From Anaerolineaceae bacterium (GTDB taxonomy: Bacteria > Chloroflexota > Anaerolineae > Anaerolineales > Anaerolineaceae), in assembly GCA_017417055.1 (NCBI GenBank), contig JAFPZX010000033.1, positions 1-32,129 on the forward strand: a DNA stretch of 32,129 nucleotides, in the 5' to 3' direction. The first letter of the stretch is position 1; every line of letters starts with the position of its first letter. Of the stretch, positions 15,955-24,547 are shown one piece after another. A program made the translations under genes and the position numbers. The notes under the pieces were generated by a model that saw only the letters and a list, made by a program, of their open reading frames with translations, made no database searches and was not told the origin of the DNA.

Positions 15955-17153
15955 CAGCGGTCTTTCTCCATTTTCTGTTTGTCCGGGAGTATGGCGGGAT
16001 CATCGTCATCGCTGCTGGTGTTGATGGAGATTTCAAGAATTTCTTTGCCAAACCGTTGATAACGGGAAGGCAGCTCTTCCATCAGGCTTTTTAATTCAGC
16101 TTCATTTTTCGGGCCGATTTCGGCAATTTTTTCCAGGATGTCTCGCGGCAATATCACATCGGAGGGAACATCCAGTTCCATCCCGACATTTTTCCGCCAG
16201 TTTTTCAGACGCTCTTTACGGCTCAGAATACCGTTTGCCGGGCGGGAAGTGAGCACCGGCTGGGGAATCCTTTTTTTACGCCGCCAGCTTTTGTTGATGT
16301 TCAATATTGTTTTTCCATAACGGCGGATTACCCCGGTTCCGACACCTTTCAGACGGCGCAAAGCGTTTTCATTTGCCGGGTTGTCAAGGACAATGTTGAC
16401 AAGAGCGTTGTTCGACAGAATTTTAAACGGCGGTAAATCCCGAATTTGTGCTTCCTTTTCACGAAACTCGACCAGTCCCTGCAGCGCAGCCTGCTCCGCG
16501 GGGCTTAATTCCACACCGCCGGTGACCCGCCACCAGACGGGATCATGCGGTTCAGAAGCCGCCGCATGGATGCGGCATAATCGGTCAAAGTCCTCTTTTG
16601 CCATGTCTTCCATGCCGCGTTCCCGCAGTTCGCCGAGCAGTTTTTCTTTTAATTCGCTCAAAAAACGGGTGTCGTTTACGGCGTAATGCAGCATTTCCCG
16701 GCTCAATGGACGTACGCCCCAGTTGGCTTTTTGGTATTTTTTGTCCAGATGGATGCCGAATTCACTTTCCAGCAGCGGACCGAGACCGAATTCTTTTTTA
16801 CCCAGCATTCGGGCGGCCACCATGGTGTCAAACAGGTTGGCAAATTCAAACCCGAAATCCCGCTTGAGACACATCAAATCATATTCCGCCGCATGGAATA
16901 TTTTCAAAACATTAGGGTCGGAAAAGATCTCATTTAGGGAAGAAAGGTCGCCGGTTTCCAGTGGGTCGATCACATAACTCTGCCCGTCGGCGCTGATTTG
17001 AATCAAACACACCTTTTCGTAATAGACAAAAAGACTGTCGGATTCTGTATCGACAGCTACTTCTTTGGCTTTCCGTAATTGCTCAAAGCAGCGCTGATAA
17101 GTATCCGTATCATTGATGATATGGACCGTTTTCGGGTCAAGTTCCGCATTCAT
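15954..17153 (-). CDS. RNase D-like 3'-5' exonuclease with HRDC domain
   Basis: A DEDD-family exonuclease of 399 residues. The catalytic acidic motifs are visible: VAVDTESDSL (ExoI), HAAEYDLMCL (ExoII) and HYAVNDTRFL (ExoIII, Y-type). An HRDC-like helical domain follows (around 215-285, LVEFREKEAQIRDLPPF), then a lysine/arginine-rich second helical segment (290-370). RNase D trims tRNA and other structured RNA 3' ends; a DNA substrate is also possible. I chose the ATG at 17153. Extension to a TTG at 17180 would run through a consensus promoter. It heads an operon with the yifB-like gene. Confidence 0.9.
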   Translation of the reverse strand: MNAELDPKTVHIINDTDTYQRCFEQLRKAKEVAVDTESDSLFVYYEKVCLIQISADGQSYVIDPLETGDLSSLNEIFSDPNVLKIFHAAEYDLMCLKRDFGFEFANLFDTMVAARMLGKKEFGLGPLLESEFGIHLDKKYQKANWGVRPLSREMLHYAVNDTRFLSELKEKLLGELRERGMEDMAKEDFDRLCRIHAAASEPHDPVWWRVTGGVELSPAEQAALQGLVEFREKEAQIRDLPPFKILSNNALVNIVLDNPANENALRRLKGVGTGVIRRYGKTILNINKSWRRKKRIPQPVLTSRPANGILSRKERLKNWRKNVGMELDVPSDVILPRDILEKIAEIGPKNEAELKSLMEELPSRYQRFGKEILEISINTSSDDDDPAILPDKQKMEKDR

Positions 17154-17160
17154 AGGGTCT

Positions 17161-17190
17161 ATTATAATACGGCAAAGCAAAGTTTGTCAA
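17161..17190 (-). promoter_or_regulatory. Consensus sigma70 promoter of a leaderless transcript
   Basis: On the minus strand TTGACA (17190-17185) and TATAAT (17166-17161) are separated by 18 bases, both perfect consensus hexamers. Only seven bases lie between the -10 box and the ATG at 17153. Transcription would begin at or within a base or two of the start codon, so the mRNA should be leaderless. No ribosome binding site is present. Confidence 0.8.
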
Positions 17191-17243
17191 AAAGAACGGC
17201 ATTTCATATGTATGCTAAAAAAAATGGCTGATTAATCGGCACC

Positions 17244-17311
17244 GCACATGGGGACAGGCACGCTTGTGTTAGCTTTTTGACGCAAGGTGCCAGTCCCCAT
17301 GTGCTTCGTGT
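17244..17311 (+). repeat. Dispersed palindromic element B, copy 1
   Basis: Perfect 12-bp arms GCACATGGGGAC (17244-17255) and GTCCCCATGTGC (17293-17304) enclose a 37-base loop containing a second short inverted segment, followed by TTCGTG. The same arrangement occurs at 30273-30340. The element adjoins the terminator of the lipoprotein gene. Confidence 0.85.
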
Positions 17312-17353
17312 AAAAAAACAAAACAGCCTTCAGCCGGTGAAAGCTGAAGGCTG
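17311..17353 (-). terminator. Rho-independent terminator of the coiled-coil lipoprotein
   Basis: A perfect 11-bp stem, CAGCCTTCAGC (17324-17334) with GCTGAAGGCTG (17343-17353), is followed on the minus strand by a T-rich run (17323-17312). It lies 21 bases after the lipoprotein stop. Confidence 0.92.
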
Positions 17354-17374
17354 CTGATTCAGACGATAAAACGA

Positions 17375-18688
17375 TTACTCAATGAAATCCGCAATAGTTT
17401 CACGAAGAACAGCGTTTTCGATCTCCTTCAGCTCGAGTGCTTCGTTCAATTCTTCGAGTTGATCATACAATGCCTGGATCGTTTCCTGTGCATCTTCAAG
17501 GTCGAAGGATTCCATCAGTCCGGGTGCAACCGGTTCCTCTTCTTCCTCTGCCTCTTCTGCCTGAGCCAGGCGGATATTGATTTCATCCTGCATTGCTTCC
17601 AAAGCTTTCTGGAACTCATTCTTCTGCTGGATCAAGCCTTCATATTGAATTGTTAACTCAGTCAGCTGGGCCTGTGTCTCTTCCAGTTGAGCGGTAAGTT
17701 CTGCGTTTTCAGCCACTGTTTCCTCAAGTTTTGCCTGTAATTCCGCGGCTGAGGCGTCCTTTTCCGCAACCAGTGCGTCGTGGCTATCGGTGACGGATTT
17801 CAGGGTTTCTTCAGCTGCGGAGGCGGCTGCTTCAAGATCGGACTGCTTTTCAGCAGCCAGAGAATTCAGTTTTTCTTCAGCTTCGGCAACGGCAGCTTCT
17901 TTTTCAGCTGTCAGGTCATCGAATTTTTTCTGCAATTCCGCGATGGCAGCGTCTTTTTCCGCGACCATAGCTTCATACTGTTCTTTGGCCTGCGCGATGG
18001 CAGCATCTTTTTCCGCGACCATGGCTTCATACTGTTCTTTGGCCTTCGCAATGGCGGCATCCTTTTCAGCGACCATGGCGTCAAATTGTTCTTTTGCTTC
18101 TGCAACGGCAGCGTCCTTTTCAGCTACCAGAGCGTCATATTTTTCCTGAGCTGCGGCAGCTGCTGCTTCAAGTTCCGCTTTCTTTTCAGCGGCAAAAGCG
18201 TCATATTTTTCCTGTGCTTCGGCAAGGGCAGCTGCGCTTTCAGCTTTGGCGGTTTCAAGATTTTCTTCAGCAGCGGCGATCAGAGCGTCTTTTTGTTCGG
18301 TGACCGTCTTCAGGTTTTCTTCAGCCGCGGCAACCAGGGAGTCCTTTTCGGAAGTAAGCGCTTCGATTTTGGTTTGTGCTTCCGCGATCAGAGCATCCTT
18401 TTGTTCGGTTACGGAATTCAGTTTTTCTTCAGCTTCGGCAAGGAGCTTATCCTTTTCCGCTGTCAGCTCATCCAGCTGCGTTTTGGCCTGAGCCTGCAGT
18501 TCTTCAATTTTCGCGTCTTTTTCAGCGACAGCGGATTTCAAAGAAGCCTGAGCTTCATCGATTTGCGCCTGGAGAGCTTCTTTTTCACTGTTAAATGTTG
18601 CAGTCAATTCATCAATCTTTTTTTGGCTGCAGCCGGAAAGACAGACAACAAGCGCTAAAAGCAATACAACAAGGGTCGATTTTTTCAT
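17375..18688 (-). CDS. Lipoprotein with 18-residue helical repeats
   Basis: A 437-residue envelope lipoprotein: a short signal with lipobox LSGC (lipidated Cys20, Ser21 next) anchors it to the membrane. From about residue 24 to 350 it is almost purely helical, rich in Ala, Glu and Lys, and built from repeats of about 18 residues such as AEKDAAIAKAKEQYEAMV. The last 60 residues lose the repeat and end acidic. An 18-residue unit equals five helix turns (3.6 residues each), unlike the heptads of ordinary coiled coils. It may be a long single helix or a bundle, a spacer between membrane and wall, or a binding scaffold. GGAGG five bases before the ATG is a strong ribosome binding site. No enzyme domain is seen. 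Confidence 0.85.
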   Translation of the reverse strand: MKKSTLVVLLLALVVCLSGCSQKKIDELTATFNSEKEALQAQIDEAQASLKSAVAEKDAKIEELQAQAKTQLDELTAEKDKLLAEAEEKLNSVTEQKDALIAEAQTKIEALTSEKDSLVAAAEENLKTVTEQKDALIAAAEENLETAKAESAAALAEAQEKYDAFAAEKKAELEAAAAAAQEKYDALVAEKDAAVAEAKEQFDAMVAEKDAAIAKAKEQYEAMVAEKDAAIAQAKEQYEAMVAEKDAAIAELQKKFDDLTAEKEAAVAEAEEKLNSLAAEKQSDLEAAASAAEETLKSVTDSHDALVAEKDASAAELQAKLEETVAENAELTAQLEETQAQLTELTIQYEGLIQQKNEFQKALEAMQDEINIRLAQAEEAEEEEEPVAPGLMESFDLEDAQETIQALYDQLEELNEALELKEIENAVLRETIADFIE

Positions 18689-18796
18689 GGTACCTCCAAA
18701 TTTTTCTGATCAACCGGCTTCAGCTCACAATTATGAAGATCGATTGACATGAACACACATTCGGGAAAAGATTTTACAAACATCTCCCCCAATATG

Positions 18797-21700
18797 TTAT
18801 TTGTGCAGTTTCAGTGCCAAAATGGAAAGCAAACCAAGCAAATCATCCTGCCAGTCGTCTGAATCCCAATCGATCCCGACAACACGGTAGTTATTTTTCC
18901 CGACACGTACCCGTTTGCTGAACAAGGGCAGATCGCGATGGTCAATGCCTGCCGGCAGGACAGGGAATTTCATGACGATATCATTCCCTTCCTTCACCAC
19001 CGCGGACAGCCCGATACGTTCCGCAAATATCTTGACCCGGATCTGGAACACCAGGTTTCGGATTTCCGCGGGCAATGGACCGAAGCGGTCGGTGAATTCC
19101 GCATCCAGGGCATCCAGTTCCTCTTCTTTACTGACAGATGCCATGCGGCGGTAGAGTTTGATGCGGGTCTGGTCATCTTCAATGTAATTTTCGGGAATCC
19201 CGATGTTCAGCGGCAACTCCACGGTGATGGGGTTGAACAGGTAAGCCATCTCCCGTGTAATGCCGAGGTCCTCGTCCGAAACTTCCACGCCCTTGATATC
19301 ACGGACGTTGCGGACCGCCTGTGCCAGCATGCGTGTATACAGATGGAAACCGACTGAAGCAATGGCTCCGTGCTGACGGCTGCCCAGGATTTCCCCTGCG
19401 CCGCGCATTTCCAGGTCGCGCATGGCGATGGTGTAGCCGGCTCCGAATTGGGTGTTCTCCGCAATCACTTCCAGACGTTCCAGCCCGGCTTCCGTCGGTT
19501 TATGACCTTTCTGACGGAAGAAATAAGCATATGCCCGCTGTGAACTGCGTCCCACCCGACCGCGGATCTGATACAGCTGGGCCAGACCGAACATATCCGC
19601 CCGGCTGACGATCAGTGTATTGGCGTTCGGCACATCCAGACCGGATTCAATGATCGAAGTGCACAGCAGAACGTCCAGTTCACCTCTGTAAAACTGGTCC
19701 ATCACCGCGGAAAGCTGTTTTTCAGCCATTTGTCCGTGCGCGACGCCGATCCGTGCTTCCGGGATCAACCGGCGCAGGTAATCATACATGGCATAAATGG
19801 ACTGCACGCGGTTATGGACAAAAAAGGTCTGCCCGTTCCGTTCCATTTCCCGGGTGATCGCCTGACGGACAATTTTCTCCGAGTAAGGACCGACGTAGGT
19901 CGTGACGGGGACGCGCTCATAGGGCGGGGTGTTGATGTTTGAAATATCGCGTACGCCGGTGAGCGCCATATACAGCGTCCTGGGAATCGGCGTGGCAGTG
20001 AGGGTCAAGACATCCACCCTGGCCCGCATTTTCTTTAAGAATTCCTTTTGCCGCACACCAAAGCGCTGCTCTTCGTCAATGACGACAAGTCCCAGATCTT
20101 TGAATTTTACGTCTTTGGAAACCAGACGATGCGTTCCGATAATAATGTCGATTTCTCCGCTCTCCAGTTTCTTTAAGATTTGATTCTGTTCTTTCGCTGT
20201 CCGGAAGCGGGAAAGCATCTCCACATTCACGGGATAGGCGGCAAAACGTTTTTTGAAAGTCTCATAATGCTGCTGGGCAAGGACTGTCGTCGGTACAAGG
20301 ATCGCTACCTGTTTGCTGTCGCAGGCTGCTTTGAAGGCTGCCCGCAGCGCGATTTCGGTTTTCCCGTAGCCCACATCACCGCAGATCAGGCGGTCCATCG
20401 GGCGGGGACTTTCCATATCTTCCTTGACCTTTCGGATCGCGGTTTTCTGGTCCTCTGTTTCCTCAAAGGGGAATGCGCCTTCCAGGTCCTTCATCCAGAT
20501 ACTGTCTTTGGAAAAAGCGTATCCCGGGGTCACCTGACGTTTGGCGTAAAGGTCCAGCAGGTCGTTGGCAACTTCCAGTACCTTTTCTTTTACAAAATTT
20601 TTGGAATTGAGCCAGTCTTTTGTCCCCAGCCTGGTGATTTCCGGTGTTTTTCCGTTTGGGCCCACATAATTGGAAAGCCGGTCAGCCTGATGGACGGGAA
20701 CGAACAGCTGGTCTCCTTCCGCGTAATTGATTCGCAGAAAGTCCTTTTTGACGCCGTCGATCGTCCGGGTCACCAGTCCGTCATAGATGCCGATGCCGAA
20801 ATCCACGTGGACCACATAATCCCCTTCTTTGAGGTCCGCGAAATATTTTTCCGGTGCGTCGATGGTTTTCCGATGCGCTTTTCGCGGCACGGGACGTTCC
20901 CACCCGAAAATCTCACTGTCGGTAAGGACGTAATTTTTGGTTCCATCCGCGCCGGTCAGAATAAAGCCTTCGGTCAGGGAATCTTCGACGAAAATCGGTT
21001 TAGTTCCGGTAAGTTCCTTTCGTACCTCTTCGCCCTTTTTCCACAGGTCCTCGATGCGCTCCGATTGGCGGCTCACGACCTTTACCGATTCTTTGGCACG
21101 GAAACGGGATTGCAGAAAATCAAGGAATGTTTCCAGATGGCCGCCGAAGCGTTCCGCGGGGGTAAAGGAATCGGAAAGCCAGGAGCTGTCAGGAACGTCC
21201 GAGCGTCCCAGGTCAAGGAGCGGGAAATCCGCCATGCGGTCATGCAATTCGGAATAACTGATGTAGGGTTCCGGAAAATCCGCGTCCAGTGTTCCGATGC
21301 TGATGCTTTCCGCGCGCAGGGTTTCCGCGTCTTCCTCAAGCGTTTCCGCGGTGGAACGCACTGCTTCCATGTCATCACAGAGGATCACGGTATCGGCGGG
21401 CAGATAGTCCAGCAGGCATGCAGGCGTTTTGTGAAGCAGCGGCAGATAAAAATCGCGCGGCGAATCCGGTTGGATTTCGATATCGGATTTTTCCGGGAAA
21501 ATTACTTCTCCTGCGGGGGGAATATACACTTTCTGCAGCGGTACAATATTGCGCTGTGTGGCGGGATCAAAACGATGGATGGAGTCGATTTCGTCTCCGA
21601 AAAAATCGATCCGGATCGGATAGGGTTCGGAATGAGGCCAAACGTCCAGCAGTTCCCCGCGGCGGGAATACTGCCCCGGTTCCAGGACTGCTTCCGCAGC

Positions 21701-22210
21701 TTCATAGCCGGAGCTTGCCCAGACTCGAAGCAAACCGGTTGAGGATACTTCCTGCCCGACACGGAAGGTTTTGAGTGCGTGAATAAATTCCTGCCGGGTG
21801 AGAGTGCGCTGCATTACCGCACGGATGGGAGCAGCGATAAGCGGTTTTTTTTCAGGTTTATCCGTTCCGGGCAGCACCAGGCGGGTGAGCTGTGTGAGCG
21901 TTTGGATCCTGTCATGCCGGACCGACATGCTCCAGGCCGCGTTTTCATAAAACAGCGGTTCCGGAGCAGGGAAATGGAAACGGTCTGATTTTGGATGCCA
22001 GAATGCGATTTCATCCAATGCCAGCAGCGCCTGTTCCGGACGATCGGTGAGGTAAAGAAGGGGGCGGTTCAGAGATTCATAAAGCGCGGCTGCTACCGGG
22101 TAACGGGCAGAACGAAGCAGACCGAGCGACCCGAATGCCGTTCGGTCTTTTTCATTGATCCGTTCACATAATGACTGAAATGCGCTCAGCCCGCCGATTT
22201 GATCGATCAT
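18797..22210 (-). CDS. mfd: Mfd, transcription-repair coupling factor
   Basis: Mfd displaces stalled RNA polymerase at lesions and recruits UvrA for nucleotide excision repair. The 1137-residue protein has N-terminal UvrB-like domains (1-340), an RNA-polymerase interaction domain (about 450-520; EGDYVVHVDFGIGIYDG), and superfamily 2 translocase motors with Walker A GDVGYGKT at 611-618 and DEEQ at 712-715. TATPIPRTLYMAL and QIRGRVGRS are typical motor motifs. A C-terminal TRCF domain follows (about 1010-1130). Length is normal (about 1150). The upstream spacer is a heptad repeat tract and the start has only a weak GAGAG site. Confidence 0.97.
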   Translation of the reverse strand: MIDQIGGLSAFQSLCERINEKDRTAFGSLGLLRSARYPVAAALYESLNRPLLYLTDRPEQALLALDEIAFWHPKSDRFHFPAPEPLFYENAAWSMSVRHDRIQTLTQLTRLVLPGTDKPEKKPLIAAPIRAVMQRTLTRQEFIHALKTFRVGQEVSSTGLLRVWASSGYEAAEAVLEPGQYSRRGELLDVWPHSEPYPIRIDFFGDEIDSIHRFDPATQRNIVPLQKVYIPPAGEVIFPEKSDIEIQPDSPRDFYLPLLHKTPACLLDYLPADTVILCDDMEAVRSTAETLEEDAETLRAESISIGTLDADFPEPYISYSELHDRMADFPLLDLGRSDVPDSSWLSDSFTPAERFGGHLETFLDFLQSRFRAKESVKVVSRQSERIEDLWKKGEEVRKELTGTKPIFVEDSLTEGFILTGADGTKNYVLTDSEIFGWERPVPRKAHRKTIDAPEKYFADLKEGDYVVHVDFGIGIYDGLVTRTIDGVKKDFLRINYAEGDQLFVPVHQADRLSNYVGPNGKTPEITRLGTKDWLNSKNFVKEKVLEVANDLLDLYAKRQVTPGYAFSKDSIWMKDLEGAFPFEETEDQKTAIRKVKEDMESPRPMDRLICGDVGYGKTEIALRAAFKAACDSKQVAILVPTTVLAQQHYETFKKRFAAYPVNVEMLSRFRTAKEQNQILKKLESGEIDIIIGTHRLVSKDVKFKDLGLVVIDEEQRFGVRQKEFLKKMRARVDVLTLTATPIPRTLYMALTGVRDISNINTPPYERVPVTTYVGPYSEKIVRQAITREMERNGQTFFVHNRVQSIYAMYDYLRRLIPEARIGVAHGQMAEKQLSAVMDQFYRGELDVLLCTSIIESGLDVPNANTLIVSRADMFGLAQLYQIRGRVGRSSQRAYAYFFRQKGHKPTEAGLERLEVIAENTQFGAGYTIAMRDLEMRGAGEILGSRQHGAIASVGFHLYTRMLAQAVRNVRDIKGVEVSDEDLGITREMAYLFNPITVELPLNIGIPENYIEDDQTRIKLYRRMASVSKEEELDALDAEFTDRFGPLPAEIRNLVFQIRVKIFAERIGLSAVVKEGNDIVMKFPVLPAGIDHRDLPLFSKRVRVGKNNYRVVGIDWDSDDWQDDLLGLLSILALKLHK

Positions 22211-22221
22211 TTTTTCTCTCA

Positions 22222-22424
22222 GTAGTCAGTGTCCAGTGGTCAGTAGTCAGTGTGAAGTGTTCAGAGTGAAGTGTGAAGTTAAATATATTTAATTGACTCT
22301 GCTCTCCTCACTCCTTAATCCTGACTCCTTACTACTTATTTCTTCCGCCTAAACGTCATACGTCTTATGTCATACGTCTTACGTCTAATATCTAATATCT
22401 TACGTGTAAAATCATACGTCTAAA
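22222..22424 (-). repeat. Long heptanucleotide inverted tract, mfd-pth spacer
   Basis: Twenty-nine 7-bp units run in one phase through the whole spacer. The left part reads GTAGTCA, GTGTCCA, GTGGTCA, GTGTGAA. An AT palindrome (TTAAATATATTTAA, 22279-22292) marks the centre. The right part reads CCTCACT, CCTTAAT, CCTGACT and then GTCATAC, GTCTTAT, GTCTAAT. The end of the pth coding sequence, including its stop codon, lies inside the tract. Confidence 0.92.
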
Positions 22425-23062
22425 ACAACCGGTCCGTTGTAGTGGTTCATGCACCAGGTATAGCCCTGCGTAACAAAATCCAGCACGCAGGATGCTGCCT
22501 TATCCAGGACCAGCGGCAGCAATTCACTGTCTTCTTTTGAAAATTTTTTGAGGACAAAATCGATCACTTCCATCTGTCCCGGCGGATGACCGATGCCGCA
22601 GCGCAGCCGGCAGAAATCCTGGGAGCCGAGCTGTGTGATGATGGATCCCATTCCTTTTTGACCGCCATTGCTTCCGTTCGGCCGGACCCGCAGCGTCCCG
22701 AATGGCAAGTCCATGTCATCATGGACCACAAACAGCCGTTCCTGCGGGATCTTGTAATAACGCATCAGCGGGACGACAGCTTTACCGGAGTCATTCATAT
22801 AGGTGATCGGTTTGGCAAGCAGGAGTTTCCGTCCTTCATAAGGGACAGTTGTCACCAATGCCTTCTGCTGTTCCTTTTCGAACTGCACATTCAGCCGTTC
22901 TGCCAGCCGATCGAGCACCATAAAGCCGAAATTATGCCGGCTTTCGCGGTATTCACGTCCGGGATTACCCAGACCCGCGATCAGGTACATTTCGCCGCCC
23001 GCGGCTTCCTCTTTTTGTTCACGCTGCGCACGGATGGCAGCAAAAAATTGATCCATATCCAT
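22412..23062 (-). CDS. pth: Pth, peptidyl-tRNA hydrolase
   Basis: Pth cleaves peptidyl-tRNA released by drop-off and recycles tRNA. The catalytic pattern is complete: YLIAGLGNPGREY, the catalytic histidine in SRHNFGFM, MNDSGKAV, and the HDDMDLPFG segment. From the ATG at 23062 the protein has 216 residues. A start at 22990 would give 192 residues, the usual length and with the usual first residues (MYLIAGLG). The 24-residue extension is hydrophilic and helical (FFAAIRAQREQKEEAAGG), and neither start has a strong ribosome binding site, so the choice is uncertain. It follows a 54-aa membrane protein gene by 11 bases. Confidence 0.94.
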   Translation of the reverse strand: MDMDQFFAAIRAQREQKEEAAGGEMYLIAGLGNPGREYRESRHNFGFMVLDRLAERLNVQFEKEQQKALVTTVPYEGRKLLLAKPITYMNDSGKAVVPLMRYYKIPQERLFVVHDDMDLPFGTLRVRPNGSNGGQKGMGSIITQLGSQDFCRLRCGIGHPPGQMEVIDFVLKKFSKEDSELLPLVLDKAASCVLDFVTQGYTWCMNHYNGPVVLDV

Positions 23063-23073
23063 AAATCTGATCT

Positions 23074-23238
23074 TCAGTCCTTATAATGGTATTTCCGCAA
23101 ATCCAGTATGATCTTCAGCAGCAGCGCGATGAGAAGGAACGCCAGCAGCGTGAAAAATGTCCACTTTTCCAACTGCTGCAGGTCAATAATAAACGGGTTG
23201 GCTTCATATGCCGCTGCGGTCGTTGTTACGTCATCCAT
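23074..23238 (-). CDS. Small single-span membrane protein, 54 aa
   Basis: A short open reading frame upstream of pth starts at ATG 23238, with GAGG four bases before it, and ends in TGA at 23074. The 54-residue protein has an N-terminal polar part with AYEANPFI, one strong hydrophobic segment at residues 26-45 (starting WTFF and ending KIIL), and a short charged tail ending HYKD. This is a coherent type of small bitopic protein. It is eleven bases before the pth start and probably co-transcribed and coupled with it. No function is known; a membrane anchor or regulatory small protein is possible. Confidence 0.65.
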   Translation of the reverse strand: MDDVTTTAAAYEANPFIIDLQQLEKWTFFTLLAFLLIALLLKIILDLRKYHYKD

Positions 23239-23383
23239 AAATCCTCAACCTGTAAATTTTACCTTAGTTCCCTGCCGAGCGGTTGTAATAAATTGCGGAA
23301 AGTAACAATTCAAGGTCATGACAAGGCTAATGTTTATGAAGGAGGAATAACGAATTCTATGTTCTTGAGAACAAATATGAGAT

Positions 23384-24442
23384 TTATATAATTTTTCCGC
23401 CGCCGATGACACAGTTATTTTCATCATAAAAAACAGCTGATTGACCGGGGGTGGCGGCACGGACGGGATTATCGAACGTTATGCGAACAGTATTCTCACT
23501 GTCCCGGATAATTGCAGCCGTTTCTCCTTCATGATGATAGCGGATCTTGACCCGGGCGGGAACGGTTTCCCCTTCCGCAATATCGGGAATGCTCAAAAAG
23601 TTCAGATCTTTGCAGCGAATCACGGAACTGTACAGAGATTTTTCTTCACACAGGACGACCTCGTTCGTCTCCGCGTTGATGCGTTTGACATACATCGGGA
23701 CACCAAAGGCAATGCCGAGCCCTCTGCGCTGCCCGACCGTATAATGAATGATTCCTTTATGTCTGCCAAGAACTTTCCCATCCTCGGAAACAAAATTTCC
23801 CTCACCCGGCGCATGCAATGCCGGATCAGCTTCAATATAATCGGCATAAGAGCCTTCAGTCACAAAGCAGATCTCCTGCGAATCCTGTTTTTGTGCCACT
23901 GAAAGCCCCGCTTCTGCAGCGATTTTCCTCACCTCAGCCTTGGAAAGTTTTCCCAGCGGCATCAGTGTACGCGCAAGCTGATCCTGTGAGAGTCCGTACA
24001 GCATGTACGTCTGATCTTTTTCGGCAGAAGCGGCCTGCTGCACCGTCCAGCGGCCGTTTGGAAGCCGGACGACCGAAGCATAATGTCCGGTTGCGATCGC
24101 GTCCGCATCCATTACCGCCGCGTAATACAGCATCCTTTCCCATTTCAGATAACGGTTGCATTCGATGCATGGATTTGGCGTTAACCCATCGATATATGAC
24201 TGGAAAAATGGCCGTTTGACTTTTTCTTCAAAAGCTGCAATACAGTTCGGAGCGTGGTAAGGAATGTGCAGCTTCCAGGCGGTTTCCCGGGCGTCATCAA
24301 TTTCGCAGCAGCGGCTCTCCGCACCATCTTTTTCCGGCCAGGTACGCAAAGTCATGCCGATCACTTCATGACCGGCTTCCTTCAGCAGTAACGCTGCCAC
24401 GGCGCTGTCAACGCCTCCTGACATTCCGACAATGATTTTCAT
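23384..24442 (-). CDS. mnmA: MnmA, tRNA 2-thiouridylase
   Basis: MnmA installs sulfur at position 2 of the wobble uridine in tRNA-Lys, -Glu and -Gln, using ATP and a persulfide sulfur. The PP-loop GMSGGVDSA is at residues 6-14. The catalytic pair of cysteines is Cys92 in NPCIECN and Cys192 in SQEICFV, and the KDQTYMLYGLSQ segment is typical. Length (352) matches the family. The start has no visible Shine-Dalgarno site; the preceding spacer is heptad repeat. Sulfur is probably supplied by a cysteine desulfurase, possibly SufS, but I see no dedicated partner nearby. Confidence 0.96.
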   Translation of the reverse strand: MKIIVGMSGGVDSAVAALLLKEAGHEVIGMTLRTWPEKDGAESRCCEIDDARETAWKLHIPYHAPNCIAAFEEKVKRPFFQSYIDGLTPNPCIECNRYLKWERMLYYAAVMDADAIATGHYASVVRLPNGRWTVQQAASAEKDQTYMLYGLSQDQLARTLMPLGKLSKAEVRKIAAEAGLSVAQKQDSQEICFVTEGSYADYIEADPALHAPGEGNFVSEDGKVLGRHKGIIHYTVGQRRGLGIAFGVPMYVKRINAETNEVVLCEEKSLYSSVIRCKDLNFLSIPDIAEGETVPARVKIRYHHEGETAAIIRDSENTVRITFDNPVRAATPGQSAVFYDENNCVIGGGKII

Positions 24443-24449
24443 AAAAAAT

Positions 24450-24547
24450 GCAGTCAGTGTCCAGCAGTCAGCAGCCAGTAAAAAGGAATCGTATTCGAGA
24501 TTCGTTTTTTCCGGTCACTGACCACTGAAAACTTTTTACTTCTTTTT
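24450..24547 (-). repeat. Heptanucleotide inverted tract, mnmA-HEAT gene spacer
   Basis: About fourteen 7-bp units run in one phase. They read GCAGTCA, GTGTCCA, GCAGTCA, GCAGCCA; a diverged centre follows; then GGTCACT, GACCACT, GAAAACT, TTTTACT. The HEAT protein stop (24536-24538) and last codons lie inside it. Confidence 0.85.

Noticed and set aside
17154-17180. Longer start for the RNase D-like gene (TTG at 17180)
   Set aside because: This would place the start inside a perfect promoter; the ATG at 17153 is preferred.
17780-18658. A 292-codon plus-strand frame rich in Phe and Ser
   Set aside because: It is the antisense image of the Ala/Glu/Lys repeats of the lipoprotein; no start or homology is visible.
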